Shown: positions 7,974 to 15,458 of the stretch, piece by piece
Position numbering within the stretch: the stretch's first letter is position 1
Layout of the letters: each line of letters begins with the position of its first letter
Assembly (NCBI GenBank): GCA_000018565.1
Contig: CP000875.1
Location: 4,479,199-4,543,198 of the forward strand
DNA length: 64,000 nucleotides
Source: Herpetosiphon aurantiacus DSM 785
Lineage (GTDB): Bacteria; Chloroflexota; Chloroflexia; Chloroflexales; Herpetosiphonaceae
Direction: 5' to 3'
Position numbers and translations under genes: made by a program
The notes under the pieces: model-generated
What the model was told of the DNA's origin: nothing
Databases searched by the model: none
Seen by the model: only the letters and a program-made list of their open reading frames with translations

Positions 7974-9284
7974 CTACATTCTACGACGTTCAAGTTGCAC
8001 AATCGTGGCCGTTTGACCCAATACAGCGATTGGGAAGGTTCCACGAACTCGTAATTCTGGGGTAGCATTGATTTTTTCGCGCAGCACATCGATTTCGGCA
8101 GCCAGCGCCACGATCATGCCGCCAGGCGCAACGATTCGCGCCCATTCTGCACAGACCCCAGAATAGAGTTGATGCAATTCATCGATATTGTTGACTTGTT
8201 TACCAAAGGGCAAATTGGTGACGAGCTTGTTAATTTCGCCTGGTTGGAATGGTAAGTCAGTAGCATCTAGACGGCGAATGGCTAAATCGCCGCCAACGCT
8301 TGCCAAGTTACGGCTCAGAGCTTTGACTGCTTCACGGCTCTTATCGCCAGCAATCAGCCGCTCAAACGGGCCAACTGCTGCGCGTTCAGCAATGATCGTT
8401 CCTGTGCCAGCCATGGCATCTAAAAAGACATCGGTCGGTTGCGGGTTGGAGAGCCGCACCATTGCTGCGGCAATCGCAGGTCGCAAGGCCGCCGGACGAT
8501 CAACCACCCGCTGAATGCGATGGCGCATACCGCCAGTTGAAAGCCGAATTGCAACCACAATTTCGCTGCCAAATAGGGTTACCCACATTTCAACATCGGC
8601 TTCTTCTTCGACCAATTTCCAGCGGCCTGGCCAGTTATCGCGCACAGCATCGGCGACGGCGATACCCACGGCTTTACGAGCAAAATCTTGCTTGCCCGTG
8701 ACCCGCGTTACCACCCGAAAACTGGTCATTTTGGGCGTGCGACCACCATTCAAGGTAAAAACCCGCAAGGCTGTTGGCACAAGCATACTATTTTTGACCG
8801 CAGCATGAATTTGCTTCAAACCACTTTGATCAGGTGAGATGTTGAAAGCCCGCGCTGCCACCACAAATAAATCTTCGGCAGTCCGCAAATTAAACAATTC
8901 TTTAGAGTTGGTGTCGGTATGAAACAACAACATATCATCTTTTTGGGTAACGTGGCGTTGGGCAACTAGCATTGGTTTTTGCAAGGTAGCATTAATTTCG
9001 GCCAACAACAATTGGCCAACCCCAGGTTGGGTTTGCACTGCAAACAACGGACGGCTCATATCAACCGTTGGCTGTTTGACAAATGCTCGCTGACGAACTG
9101 CTCCGGCAGGAGCCGCCCCCGCTGGGCGGCCAGCAGGATCATGACGTGGACCACGGGTTGGCGCTTGATTGGGGCGTGAGCCAGGTCGGCCAGGCCGTGC
9201 TGGACGAGCGGCATTTGATTGCGGGCCGCGCTGTGGGCTACGGCGTTTTGGGCGTTGGAATGGCATATCTATTACAACTCGCAA
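7974..9284 (-). CDS. THUMP-domain RNA methyltransferase (Trm14/RlmL-like)
   Basis: A 436-residue SAM-dependent methyltransferase, probably making N2-methylguanine in tRNA or rRNA. Residues 1-65 are basic, Gly/Pro/Arg-rich and disordered. A THUMP RNA-binding region follows (~80-230), then a Rossmann methyltransferase core with DVFLDAMAGTGTIIAERA (SAM motif I) and TNLPFGK, the N-[LP]-P-[FY] catalytic motif. TNLPFG is the form seen in the Trm14/TrmN branch. Two starts are possible: TTG 9284 with AAAGGAAA about 13 bp upstream, or ATG 9266 with no ribosome site. The spacing to der is 41 bp, so the two are likely cotranscribed. Confidence 0.85.
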   Translation of the reverse strand: MRVVIDMPFQRPKRRSPQRGPQSNAARPARPGRPGSRPNQAPTRGPRHDPAGRPAGAAPAGAVRQRAFVKQPTVDMSRPLFAVQTQPGVGQLLLAEINATLQKPMLVAQRHVTQKDDMLLFHTDTNSKELFNLRTAEDLFVVAARAFNISPDQSGLKQIHAAVKNSMLVPTALRVFTLNGGRTPKMTSFRVVTRVTGKQDFARKAVGIAVADAVRDNWPGRWKLVEEEADVEMWVTLFGSEIVVAIRLSTGGMRHRIQRVVDRPAALRPAIAAAMVRLSNPQPTDVFLDAMAGTGTIIAERAAVGPFERLIAGDKSREAVKALSRNLASVGGDLAIRRLDATDLPFQPGEINKLVTNLPFGKQVNNIDELHQLYSGVCAEWARIVAPGGMIVALAAEIDVLREKINATPELRVRGTFPIAVLGQTATIVQLERRRM

Positions 9285-9389
9285 AAATTACGAGTTTTCC
9301 TTTCATCAGACTAAATTCAGGCCAAACAGCCATGCTGTTGACCAACAAACCCACCATAGCCCGCGCAAATGCCCGAAAACCCAGCCTGC

Positions 9390-11105
9390 TCAAGCCGATG
9401 GTGTTAGTGGCGTGCGAAATGGCGTTGCATCGTTGATAATTCGATGGTCACCAATATCATCACGCAAACGTTGAGGGCGAACTCGCCCACGATTTAATGC
9501 TTGCCAGAGCGCTTCAACACAGACAGCATCAAATTCTGTGTCGGCTCCAGCCCGCAAACGTCGAAACGCTTCTTCAGTTGGTAAGCCTCTGCGATACGGT
9601 CGGTCAGAGGTCATCGCATCAAAGGCATCGGCCACGGCAACAATCCGTCCGCCGAGTGAAATTTGGCCTTTGGCTAAGCCATAGGGGTAGCCGCTACCAT
9701 CAAGTCGCTCGTGATGTTGAATAATCACAGGCAACTCGGTTTGCAACATGCGAATATGGCCGAGAATTCGCTCGCCAATTTCCGGATGCGATTTCATCTC
9801 GCCAAATTCATCGTCGGTCAAGCGCCCAGGTTTCTTCAGCACCCCATCGCTAATGCCAATTTTGCCAACATCGTGCAAAATCGCGCCAATGCGTAGATGA
9901 TGAATAAAACTTGGCTCTAGCTCTAATTCCTCAGCAATCGCCACGGCAAATTCCGAAACCCGCTTGGAATGGCCTTCGGTATATGGGTCTTTGGCATCAA
10001 TCGCCGCTGTCAAGGCTTGAATAACATCGAGAAATAGCTCGTTGACATCAGCATACAAATCGGCAATTTCGAGCACAGTTGCAGCTTGCCGCGCCAACGT
10101 TTGCAACAACAATTTATCATCATCATCGAAACGGCCATCACGTTTATTCAAAACCTCGATGCAGCCAATCAGATGTTCCTCGGATTGCGCTCGTTCACGG
10201 CCAAAAGTAATGCACCGAGTGCGCAATGGCACAGCCAAAATTGAACGGGTCTCAAAGCCAGTCATCTGATCAACACTACCATCGTGGCGTTGATCGCGCT
10301 TGACATCGCCAACGCAGATTGTCTCGCCAGTTTCAGCGACGTAGCCTGCGATGCCACGACCTTTGGCCAAACGCACCGACTGAACGCGTTCATGCAGATG
10401 GCCAGTTGAATGCTGCAAAATCAAATCGCCCGATTCTGGCTCGGTCAAAAACAGCGAACTAGCCTCGGCATCAAGCAAAATTCGCGCATAATCGATGATC
10501 AAATTCAGCAAGGTTGTGCGGTCGAGGGTCGAACCAATATGGCCCACAATCTCGACTAAGGCACTCAAGCGTGATTCACGTTGCTGACTTTTTTTCAACA
10601 AGCGGGCTTTTTCGACTTCGGCAGCCATGCGATTGCCCAAGAGTTTGAGCAAGCGCGGCTCAGAGCGTTGTGGATTGAAAATCTGAATCACCCCAACGAC
10701 CTGTTCTTCGAGCAGCAGCGGCAACGACAGTAGCGAGCGTAATTGCAGGCTGTTGGCCTCGCCTAGCCGTCGATCCCAACGTGGGTCTGCGTTGATATCT
10801 TCGATCCACAATGGTTGAGCTGCGCGAATGGTAGCCCCAACCAAACCGATATTAATTGGTAAACGCATGCCAACCAAATGTTGACTCGCCGGATCGCCAT
10901 GGACAACTTGAAAGACGATCTCATCGTCATCAACCAAATAGAGCGTACCCGCCTCACCGCCAGCAATCTCGATCAACAAGGCCAGCATGCGATCAAGCAA
11001 CGGATCGAGGGTCATACTGCTAGCAATTGCATCAGCCCGCTCAATCACGACCAACACTTGTTCCAACTCAAAGGCACTATTTTGCACAACCGTCTGCGAT
11101 GTCAT
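9390..11105 (-). CDS. GAF-GAF-HD-GYP cyclic-di-GMP phosphodiesterase
   Basis: A 571-residue cytosolic signalling protein. Two GAF domains (~15-165 and ~185-345) are expected to bind a small ligand. The C-terminal HD-GYP domain has DPYTEGHSKRV, the metal-binding pair H411-D412 in HDVGKIG, HPEIGERIL, HHERLDGSGYP and the GYP triad (~472), so it has the residues for hydrolysis of c-di-GMP. ATG 11105 is preferred over ATG 11111 because GGAG is then at a normal distance. Part of the minus-strand run between the radical-SAM gene and the THUMP gene. Its presence shows that c-di-GMP turnover is relevant in a genome whose nearby GGDEF domains are degenerate. Confidence 0.92.
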   Translation of the reverse strand: MTSQTVVQNSAFELEQVLVVIERADAIASSMTLDPLLDRMLALLIEIAGGEAGTLYLVDDDEIVFQVVHGDPASQHLVGMRLPINIGLVGATIRAAQPLWIEDINADPRWDRRLGEANSLQLRSLLSLPLLLEEQVVGVIQIFNPQRSEPRLLKLLGNRMAAEVEKARLLKKSQQRESRLSALVEIVGHIGSTLDRTTLLNLIIDYARILLDAEASSLFLTEPESGDLILQHSTGHLHERVQSVRLAKGRGIAGYVAETGETICVGDVKRDQRHDGSVDQMTGFETRSILAVPLRTRCITFGRERAQSEEHLIGCIEVLNKRDGRFDDDDKLLLQTLARQAATVLEIADLYADVNELFLDVIQALTAAIDAKDPYTEGHSKRVSEFAVAIAEELELEPSFIHHLRIGAILHDVGKIGISDGVLKKPGRLTDDEFGEMKSHPEIGERILGHIRMLQTELPVIIQHHERLDGSGYPYGLAKGQISLGGRIVAVADAFDAMTSDRPYRRGLPTEEAFRRLRAGADTEFDAVCVEALWQALNRGRVRPQRLRDDIGDHRIINDATPFRTPLTPSA

Positions 11106-11151
11106 ACTCATGCTCCACTGTGTCGGGTAGCACTCGCAGGCGGCTGAGCGG

Positions 11152-12723
11152 CTAGCGCATTGAAGCCTGAGCCAGATACCGGCGCTGCGAGCGCGGTTTA
11201 GCTTGGCGGCTGAGTTGACGCACGACCCGGCGAATTTCGTGGGGCATCCGTGCCATTGTCACCTGCGCACCAAGTGCGGTTGCAATTTGTTCAACAGTCC
11301 ATTCATCAATTGTACGAGTTCCGGAGTGATCGAACATCACTTTCGGCAGCATCACAATATCAGCGGGGCCATGCTTTTGTAACTCAGCGACCACATCGCC
11401 GCCAGTCAGCAAACCCGAAACTGTTACCATCTCGCCAAAAAATTGATTGACGACTGGGCATAATTCTACGGTCAGGTTTTCAATTCGACTAAGTTGTTCA
11501 GCGACTTGTTGCAACACGGGAGCGGCGAGCGTTGCGCAAGCCAGCAACATACGGGTGGGTTTATCGACGGCACTTGGCAGCGAAGGCACAATCTCGGCCC
11601 ATTCATCTTGGAATTGGCGCACCAAGCCCACACCATTCTCTAATTGATCGTAGCCTTCGTACAACGAGCCATCGGGCTGTTCGCGGCCCGCCAACAGATA
11701 AAACTCATCCGAGGGATAGACTAAGACCGAGCCATGTTCGGCCATATAATATTCTTGAAATGGTTCGCAGATATCGATCACCGCAGCGGCTTCATCGCCA
11801 CGATATGGCCGCAACTCGACTTCGGTGGCCGCCCCCAACCGCGCACAAAAGCCGAGATTTCCTTCCTTGGCCGCTTGAAACAATTCGTTGGCAACTGGCG
11901 CTTCTTCTTGCCAAATTGGCTGAGCTTCCCAGTTGCTATCAATCCATTCGGCGCTTTCGTGCACACGGATGGCAGCTTTGATGCTTTGGGGCTTCTTGCC
12001 CTCAAAGCGATAGCGGGTCAGGCCAACTGGCACAATCGCGATGCTTTGAACAATTGGGTACAACTGGCCCAATTCATGGATGGTTTGGGCTAAGGCTGGG
12101 CCATCATTCAACTGTGGACAGGCCACCACTTGGGTATGCACATCGATGCCCAAATCGCCTAAGCGTCGAATTTGCTCCAACACATCGGGAACATCGGGCT
12201 TGCCCAACAAAATTGCCCGCAAGGTACGATCAGTCGCATGGACTGAAATATACATTGGCCCCAAGCGTTGTTCAGCAATCCGATCCCAATCTTCCTCCTT
12301 GAGATTCGTCAATGTTACAAAGTTACCATACAAAAACGACAAGCGATAGTCATCGTCCTTAAGGTAGAGTGTTTTGCGGAATCCTTTAGGCATTTGGGTC
12401 AGAAAGCAGAAGGGGCATTTATTATTACAGGTTCGCAAGCGATCAAATAATGGCTCGACAAAATCGAGGCCAAGCATATCATCGGGGTTTTTGGTTAATT
12501 GGATGCTACGTTCTTCGCCAGCTTGGCGCACCAGCAACTCAACTTGATCTTCAGTCATGGCAAAGCGAAAATCAATCACATCGCGCATCACCCGACCGTT
12601 GACTTGCAGAATTGCGTCGCCAGCTTGTAGCCCAAGTTGCGCACCAGTACTGCCTGCTGCGACTGCTTGAATAACCCCGCCATTGCCTGGTCGAATATTA
12701 CTAAGATTTGGTTGATATTCCAT
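11152..12723 (-). CDS. PDZ / radical SAM / DUF512 protein
   Basis: A 523-residue protein of the DUF512 radical-SAM family whose reaction is not known. Order of domains: a PDZ-like segment (~12-80, LGLQAGDAILQVNGR), an unusual radical-SAM cluster motif CNNKCPFCF (CxxxCxxC) near residue 99, a TIM-barrel core (VHATDRTLRAILLGKP, DVHTQVVACPQLNDG), and the DUF512 C-terminal region rich in VYPSDEFYLLAGR. ATG 12723 has no strong ribosome site, but it starts the PDZ region. It leads the minus-strand run HD-GYP, THUMP methyltransferase, der. Confidence 0.9.
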   Translation of the reverse strand: MEYQPNLSNIRPGNGGVIQAVAAGSTGAQLGLQAGDAILQVNGRVMRDVIDFRFAMTEDQVELLVRQAGEERSIQLTKNPDDMLGLDFVEPLFDRLRTCNNKCPFCFLTQMPKGFRKTLYLKDDDYRLSFLYGNFVTLTNLKEEDWDRIAEQRLGPMYISVHATDRTLRAILLGKPDVPDVLEQIRRLGDLGIDVHTQVVACPQLNDGPALAQTIHELGQLYPIVQSIAIVPVGLTRYRFEGKKPQSIKAAIRVHESAEWIDSNWEAQPIWQEEAPVANELFQAAKEGNLGFCARLGAATEVELRPYRGDEAAAVIDICEPFQEYYMAEHGSVLVYPSDEFYLLAGREQPDGSLYEGYDQLENGVGLVRQFQDEWAEIVPSLPSAVDKPTRMLLACATLAAPVLQQVAEQLSRIENLTVELCPVVNQFFGEMVTVSGLLTGGDVVAELQKHGPADIVMLPKVMFDHSGTRTIDEWTVEQIATALGAQVTMARMPHEIRRVVRQLSRQAKPRSQRRYLAQASMR

Positions 12724-12883
12724 AGCACATCACTGTTTATTGCGTTAAGCGCGGCTGCTAATCGCACAAAAGGCGCACCTTGCATTGTGCGCCTCATCCG
12801 CATTCTATCGCGTCAAATTACCAAGGGCCGTAGCCCAACATTATGTATTATAGCAGAAAGCCTTGATTGTGCTAGACGCTGAT

Positions 12884-13091
12884 TTAGCGTGGCAGCACAA
12901 TGAGTTCTCCGCAAACGCACATTTTTGGTCGATTTTCAATGCCACTTTATCCCTCAAATTGCCATTTAGGGGGTGCAGGGGGATGAAAACACCCTGCGTT
13001 TCCCTCCGGCGGAGGGACGGAAGGGTGGCGAATCAAAAGTAGTGCTAATTGTGAACAGAACTCGCGATGTAGCTTAGCGTGGCAGCACAAT
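12884..13091. repeat. 18-bp direct repeat flanking a repeat-containing insertion
   Basis: TTAGCGTGGCAGCACAAT occurs at 12884-12901 and again at 13074-13091. The second copy encodes the last residues and stop of the YhbY-like gene. The 172 bp between them hold a family C repeat. The arrangement looks like an insertion with a duplicated target or a local duplication. Confidence 0.6.
12958..13034. repeat. Dispersed repeat (family C), copy 1
   Basis: A ~77-bp block beginning ATTGCCATTTAGGGGGTG and ending GACGGAAGGGTGGCGAATC, with CCCTCCGGCGGAGGG as a compact hairpin inside. A second copy with clear similarity is at 37404-37481. Otherwise the 350 bp between the radical-SAM gene and the YhbY-like gene hold nothing I can name. 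Confidence 0.7.
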
Positions 13092-13376
13092 TACTTGTTT
13101 ATCATCAAGCCGGCTTGGTCGATACAGAATCGCCACATTGCCCACCAACGCGACCAACGTAGCCTCAGTATCAGCCACTAATTGATCAGTTAATTCGCGC
13201 CGTTCTTCTTTAAATTCGCCAAACTTCACTTTGATCAATTCATGGGCATCAAGAGCGGCGGCCACAGCGGCTACCACCGTGCTTGAAAGCCCTTGCTTGC
13301 CAATTTGCACCACAGGCTTGAGATCGTGAGCCAAACGGCGCAAATATTGGCGCTGATTACTATTTAATGTGAGCAT
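13074..13376 (-). CDS. YhbY-family CRM-domain RNA-binding protein
   Basis: A 100-residue protein consisting of one CRM domain, which binds pre-50S ribosomal RNA in YhbY. It starts LNSNQRQYLRRLAHDLKPVVQIGKQGL, with the GxxG-type loop at IGKQGL and the family's ELIKVKFGEF helix-strand. ATG 13376 is preceded by AAAGGG at 6 bp; an upstream TTG frame to 13424 would run into the tRNA terminator. The downstream end coincides with an 18-bp direct repeat. It lies just after tRNA-Gly but is separated from it by a terminator. Confidence 0.9.
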   Translation of the reverse strand: MLTLNSNQRQYLRRLAHDLKPVVQIGKQGLSSTVVAAVAAALDAHELIKVKFGEFKEERRELTDQLVADTEATLVALVGNVAILYRPSRLDDKQVIVLPR

Positions 13377-13404
13377 TATTGCCCTTTCAAGGTTCGATTG
13401 CAAT

Positions 13405-13430
13405 AAAAAACTGCTGGTTTTCACCAGCAG
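13405..13430 (-). terminator. Intrinsic terminator of tRNA-Gly
   Basis: On the minus strand an 8-bp stem CTGCTGGT/ACCAGCAG with a 4-nt loop is followed by six T. It lies 8 bp after the tRNA 3' end. Confidence 0.9.
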
Positions 13431-13437
13431 TCATTCG

Positions 13438-13513
13438 TGGAGCGGGAAACGAGACTCAAACTCGCGACCTTCTCCTTGGCAAGGAGACGCTCTATCAACT
13501 GAGCTATTCCCGC
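13438..13513 (-). tRNA. tRNA-Gly (anticodon GCC)
   Basis: A 76-nt cloverleaf on the minus strand. Acceptor GCGGGAA pairs with TTCCCGC, D arm GCTC...GAGC, anticodon stem TCTCC/GGAGA with loop TTGCCAA giving anticodon GCC, T arm GCGAG...CTCGT, discriminator T and an encoded CCA end at 13438-13440. Confidence 0.97.
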
Positions 13514-13529
13514 ATCGCGTTATGGGCTT

Positions 13530-13557
13530 ATTATACACAGCTTGGAGAAAATTGCAA
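13530..13557 (-). promoter_or_regulatory. Sigma-70-type promoter of tRNA-Gly
   Basis: On the minus strand TTGCAA (13557-13552), a 16-bp spacer and TATAAT (13535-13530) lie 17 bp before the mature tRNA 5' end. Confidence 0.75.
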
Positions 13558-13662
13558 ATTGAGCCAACTTCTGGCTCAACCTAAGTTTAGAATGATGGAT
13601 TCTAAGTGATGCTAATCAGCAGAAATTACTTGTTCATGCTTTGTCGATATTTTGTTCAAATC

Positions 13663-13691
13663 TTGTCGTAGGCTCAGCTTTCTGCTACACT
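13663..13691 (+). promoter_or_regulatory. Sigma-70-type promoter ahead of the sensor-like gene
   Basis: TTGTCG (13663-13668), a 17-bp spacer and TACACT (13686-13691). Transcription would begin near 13698, leaving a ~60-nt leader before ATG 13759. Confidence 0.5.
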
Positions 13692-13758
13692 CAAATTAAT
13701 GAAAGGTGTGGATGATGCCCTCGACAAACACCCAAATCAGCCAATCACGGAAAGCTTT

Positions 13759-14838
13759 ATGAAGCGCCTATTGCTCCACATCCGCTGTTTTTTAATGGCT
13801 GGTGGCAACCTGTATGCCTTACGAACTGGGCTTTTGCCATGTTTGCTGGCGTGGACAGCTTGGCGACACCCGCACTATGTGGCGCTGGCCTTGGGCTTAA
13901 GCAGTTTTAGCTATCTGGTGCACTATTTGCGCTATGCTGAGCGTTGGCCAATTGGACGAATGCCATGGATTGATCAATGGGCTGAATTTGGGCTAGCGCT
14001 GTTGATGCCACTGATCGCGACTGGCTGGTATAGCCCATGGTTATTTGATACATGGCTGATGTTGGCTGCAACGGCACATCAACTTTCACGGCGCAGTAGT
14101 CCTACGCTGGGCATAGTATGGTTGGGCTATAGCGTAGCGTTGTTTGCCAGCAATCCCTTGGGCCAAACCAACCCGATGCTCTTTTGTATGTTGGTGCTAG
14201 GAGTTCCAGCAATTTTATTGATCAGCATCAAACCGCAGGAAGTTGAACCGATTCCGCAACCAAGCTCGCGCATGCTCAGCAGTTTACAGACAGCGCAACG
14301 CCGTTTTGAGCTCATTCGGGCAATTATCGACCATGCCCAACGCTCAGCAATGGTTGAAGCGGTTTATCATCAAGCTCAACATGGTGTACGCGACTTAAGC
14401 TTATTAATTGATGACATTACACCGCAAGCCGTCCAACCAAGCCTAATCGAACGTTTTAAACCAATTATTGAACGCTGGAAAATCAACAATGGGATTGACG
14501 TAGCGTTTCATACGACGATCGTACCGCAGCAATTGAACCCATCGATTGAAGCCTTATTCGTGCGAACACTCGAAGAAACCTTGAATAATGTGGCTCGCCA
14601 CGCCCAAGCGAGTTTGGTCGAGATCAGCCTCCGCAGCGATGAACAGCACATTAGTTTAATTGTCCGCGATAATGGGATTGGCTTGGTATATGGTACGACG
14701 CAACGGGCTGGTAGCCGTGGCTTACGTTGGTTACGGTATCGGGCGCAAGAGATCAATGGCTATTTGGATGCCTATGACGGCGTTGATGGCGGCTTAGTCG
14801 TGCAACTATCAATTCCACTAACCGTCTATGTTACCTAA
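13759..14838 (+). CDS. Membrane histidine-kinase-like ATPase without a recognisable H box
   Basis: A 359-residue protein with five or six membrane segments in the first ~170 residues and a C-terminal HATPase domain of the NarX/LiaS type: N box EETLNNVARHA, G1 box VRDNGIGL and a G2-like GSRGLRWLRYRAQ. The dimerisation helix that normally carries ELHD shows no such motif (VYHQAQHGVRDLSLLIDD), so autophosphorylation is doubtful. No response regulator is adjacent. ATG 13759 has GGAAAG just upstream; ATG 13699 would be almost at the predicted transcription start and adds 20 residues of no known kind. A sensor role is inferred from architecture. Confidence 0.7.
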   Translation: MKRLLLHIRCFLMAGGNLYALRTGLLPCLLAWTAWRHPHYVALALGLSSFSYLVHYLRYAERWPIGRMPWIDQWAEFGLALLMPLIATGWYSPWLFDTWLMLAATAHQLSRRSSPTLGIVWLGYSVALFASNPLGQTNPMLFCMLVLGVPAILLISIKPQEVEPIPQPSSRMLSSLQTAQRRFELIRAIIDHAQRSAMVEAVYHQAQHGVRDLSLLIDDITPQAVQPSLIERFKPIIERWKINNGIDVAFHTTIVPQQLNPSIEALFVRTLEETLNNVARHAQASLVEISLRSDEQHISLIVRDNGIGLVYGTTQRAGSRGLRWLRYRAQEINGYLDAYDGVDGGLVVQLSIPLTVYVT

Positions 14839-14877
14839 AAAAGCAACAACCACCATTATTTGAATGGTGGTTGTTGC
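14837..14877 (-). terminator. Intrinsic terminator of ffs
   Basis: A perfect 15-bp stem GCAACAACCACCATT/AATGGTGGTTGTTGC with a 5-nt loop. The T6 tract is on the minus strand (14842-14837), so it ends minus-strand transcription of the SRP RNA; in the plus direction there is no U tract. It lies against the 3' end of the sensor-like gene. Confidence 0.9.
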
Positions 14878-14884
14878 CAAAAGA

Positions 14885-14989
14885 GCATGGGCCAGGCAAC
14901 CCTGTGACACCCACAGAGGCAAGCGTACCGTTGCTATCTTTCAATCCTGGCGGAGTTGGCAAGCATATGCCGCACAAGACCCGACCCAT
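14885..14989 (-). ncRNA. ffs: Signal recognition particle RNA, small bacterial type
   Basis: About 105 nt on the minus strand. The conserved domain IV is clear: CCAGG, a three-base pair stem, a GAAA tetraloop and AGCAA, flanked by CCG/CGG (core near 14928-14955). The asymmetric loop has the CAGG/AGCA pattern that binds Ffh. The 5' end ATGGGTC pairs with 3' GGCCCAT to close the molecule. A TTGACT-N17-TATAAT promoter and a terminator frame it exactly. SRP RNA with Ffh delivers membrane proteins to the translocon. The GAAA loop, in place of the more common GGAA, is an allowed GNRA variant. Confidence 0.87.
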
Positions 14990-14994
14990 CCGTC

Positions 14995-15023
14995 ATTATA
15001 GGCTACAAGCGGCTTTAAGTCAA
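14995..15023 (-). promoter_or_regulatory. Near-consensus promoter of ffs
   Basis: On the minus strand TTGACT (15023-15018), a 17-bp spacer and a perfect TATAAT (15000-14995). Start of transcription is predicted near 14989, the first paired base of the SRP RNA. Confidence 0.88.
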
Positions 15024-15029
15024 AAACTG

Positions 15030-15057
15030 TTGATCTTTTCATCTGGCATGGTATACT
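15030..15057 (+). promoter_or_regulatory. Divergent promoter for an orphan transcription unit
   Basis: TTGATC (15030-15035), a 16-bp spacer and TATACT (15052-15057), facing away from the ffs promoter with the two -35 boxes 6 bp apart. Confidence 0.55.
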
Positions 15058-15063
15058 GGCGAT

Positions 15064-15150
15064 GGCCAGAAACAACTACAGCCAATGGTGTCCTAGAAGA
15101 TAGCGATGTGTCAGAAAGCAGCGATGCCAGAGCAAGTGCATCGCTTTTTT
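15064..15150 (+). ncRNA. Candidate small RNA
   Basis: A predicted transcript of ~87 nt bounded by the promoter at 15030-15057 and a terminator at 15121-15150. It holds no ORF with a ribosome site. AGCGATG is repeated (15102 and 15120). I do not recognise it as 6S, tmRNA or RNase P RNA. Existence as an expressed RNA is an inference from the signals. Confidence 0.45.
15121..15150 (+). terminator. Intrinsic terminator of the orphan unit
   Basis: GCGATGC pairs with GCATCGC across a 10-nt loop and is followed at once by six T. Confidence 0.85.
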
Positions 15151-15188
15151 ATTGGATACTTAATTTTTTTTAGGACAAAAGTCACCCT

Positions 15189-15205
15189 TGACACTTTTAG
15201 TGTCA
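15189..15205. promoter_or_regulatory. Perfect palindrome, possible operator
   Basis: TGACACT-TTT-AGTGTCA, two 7-bp arms. It overlaps a TTGACA (15188-15193) that could be a -35 box, but no good -10 follows at normal spacing. Confidence 0.4.
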
Positions 15206-15308
15206 GAGGCCAAAGTAGTAGACGACCATTGGTAGGTAGTCCTTTCTCTTGATATGGTTAAGCTTAAGTACTATCAAAAATTTAGTACCCACGCTTTAGA
15301 ATATTCAG

Positions 15309-15337
15309 TTGGCACACGACCAAAGACACCGTACTAT
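15309..15337 (+). promoter_or_regulatory. Candidate promoter of the exopolysaccharide operon
   Basis: TTGGCA (15309-15314), 17 bp, TACTAT (15332-15337). A ~115-nt leader would follow. The leader and promoter carry three related motifs TATTCAGTTGG, TATTCAATTTGG and TGTTCAATTTTGG about 53-56 bp apart. Confidence 0.45.
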
Positions 15338-15458
15338 TGTAAGTAGCGCTAAGTATTCAATTTGGGCCCGATCCTCGTTGGAATCCGATGCGGCGGAAGC
15401 TTAGCTCAGTGTTCAATTTTGGTGTAGTGTGGCACCTATAGCCAGAAAGTAAGCCACC

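Noticed and set aside
14880-14990. Riboswitch for the sensor-like gene or the polysaccharide operon
   Set aside because: First considered because of the structured, GC-rich sequence; the minus-strand reading fits SRP RNA domain IV with promoter and terminator in the right places.
14871-15173. Plus-strand ORF of 100 codons after the sensor-like gene
   Set aside because: It overlaps the ffs gene, its terminator hairpin and both divergent promoters, has no ribosome site and no protein-like composition.
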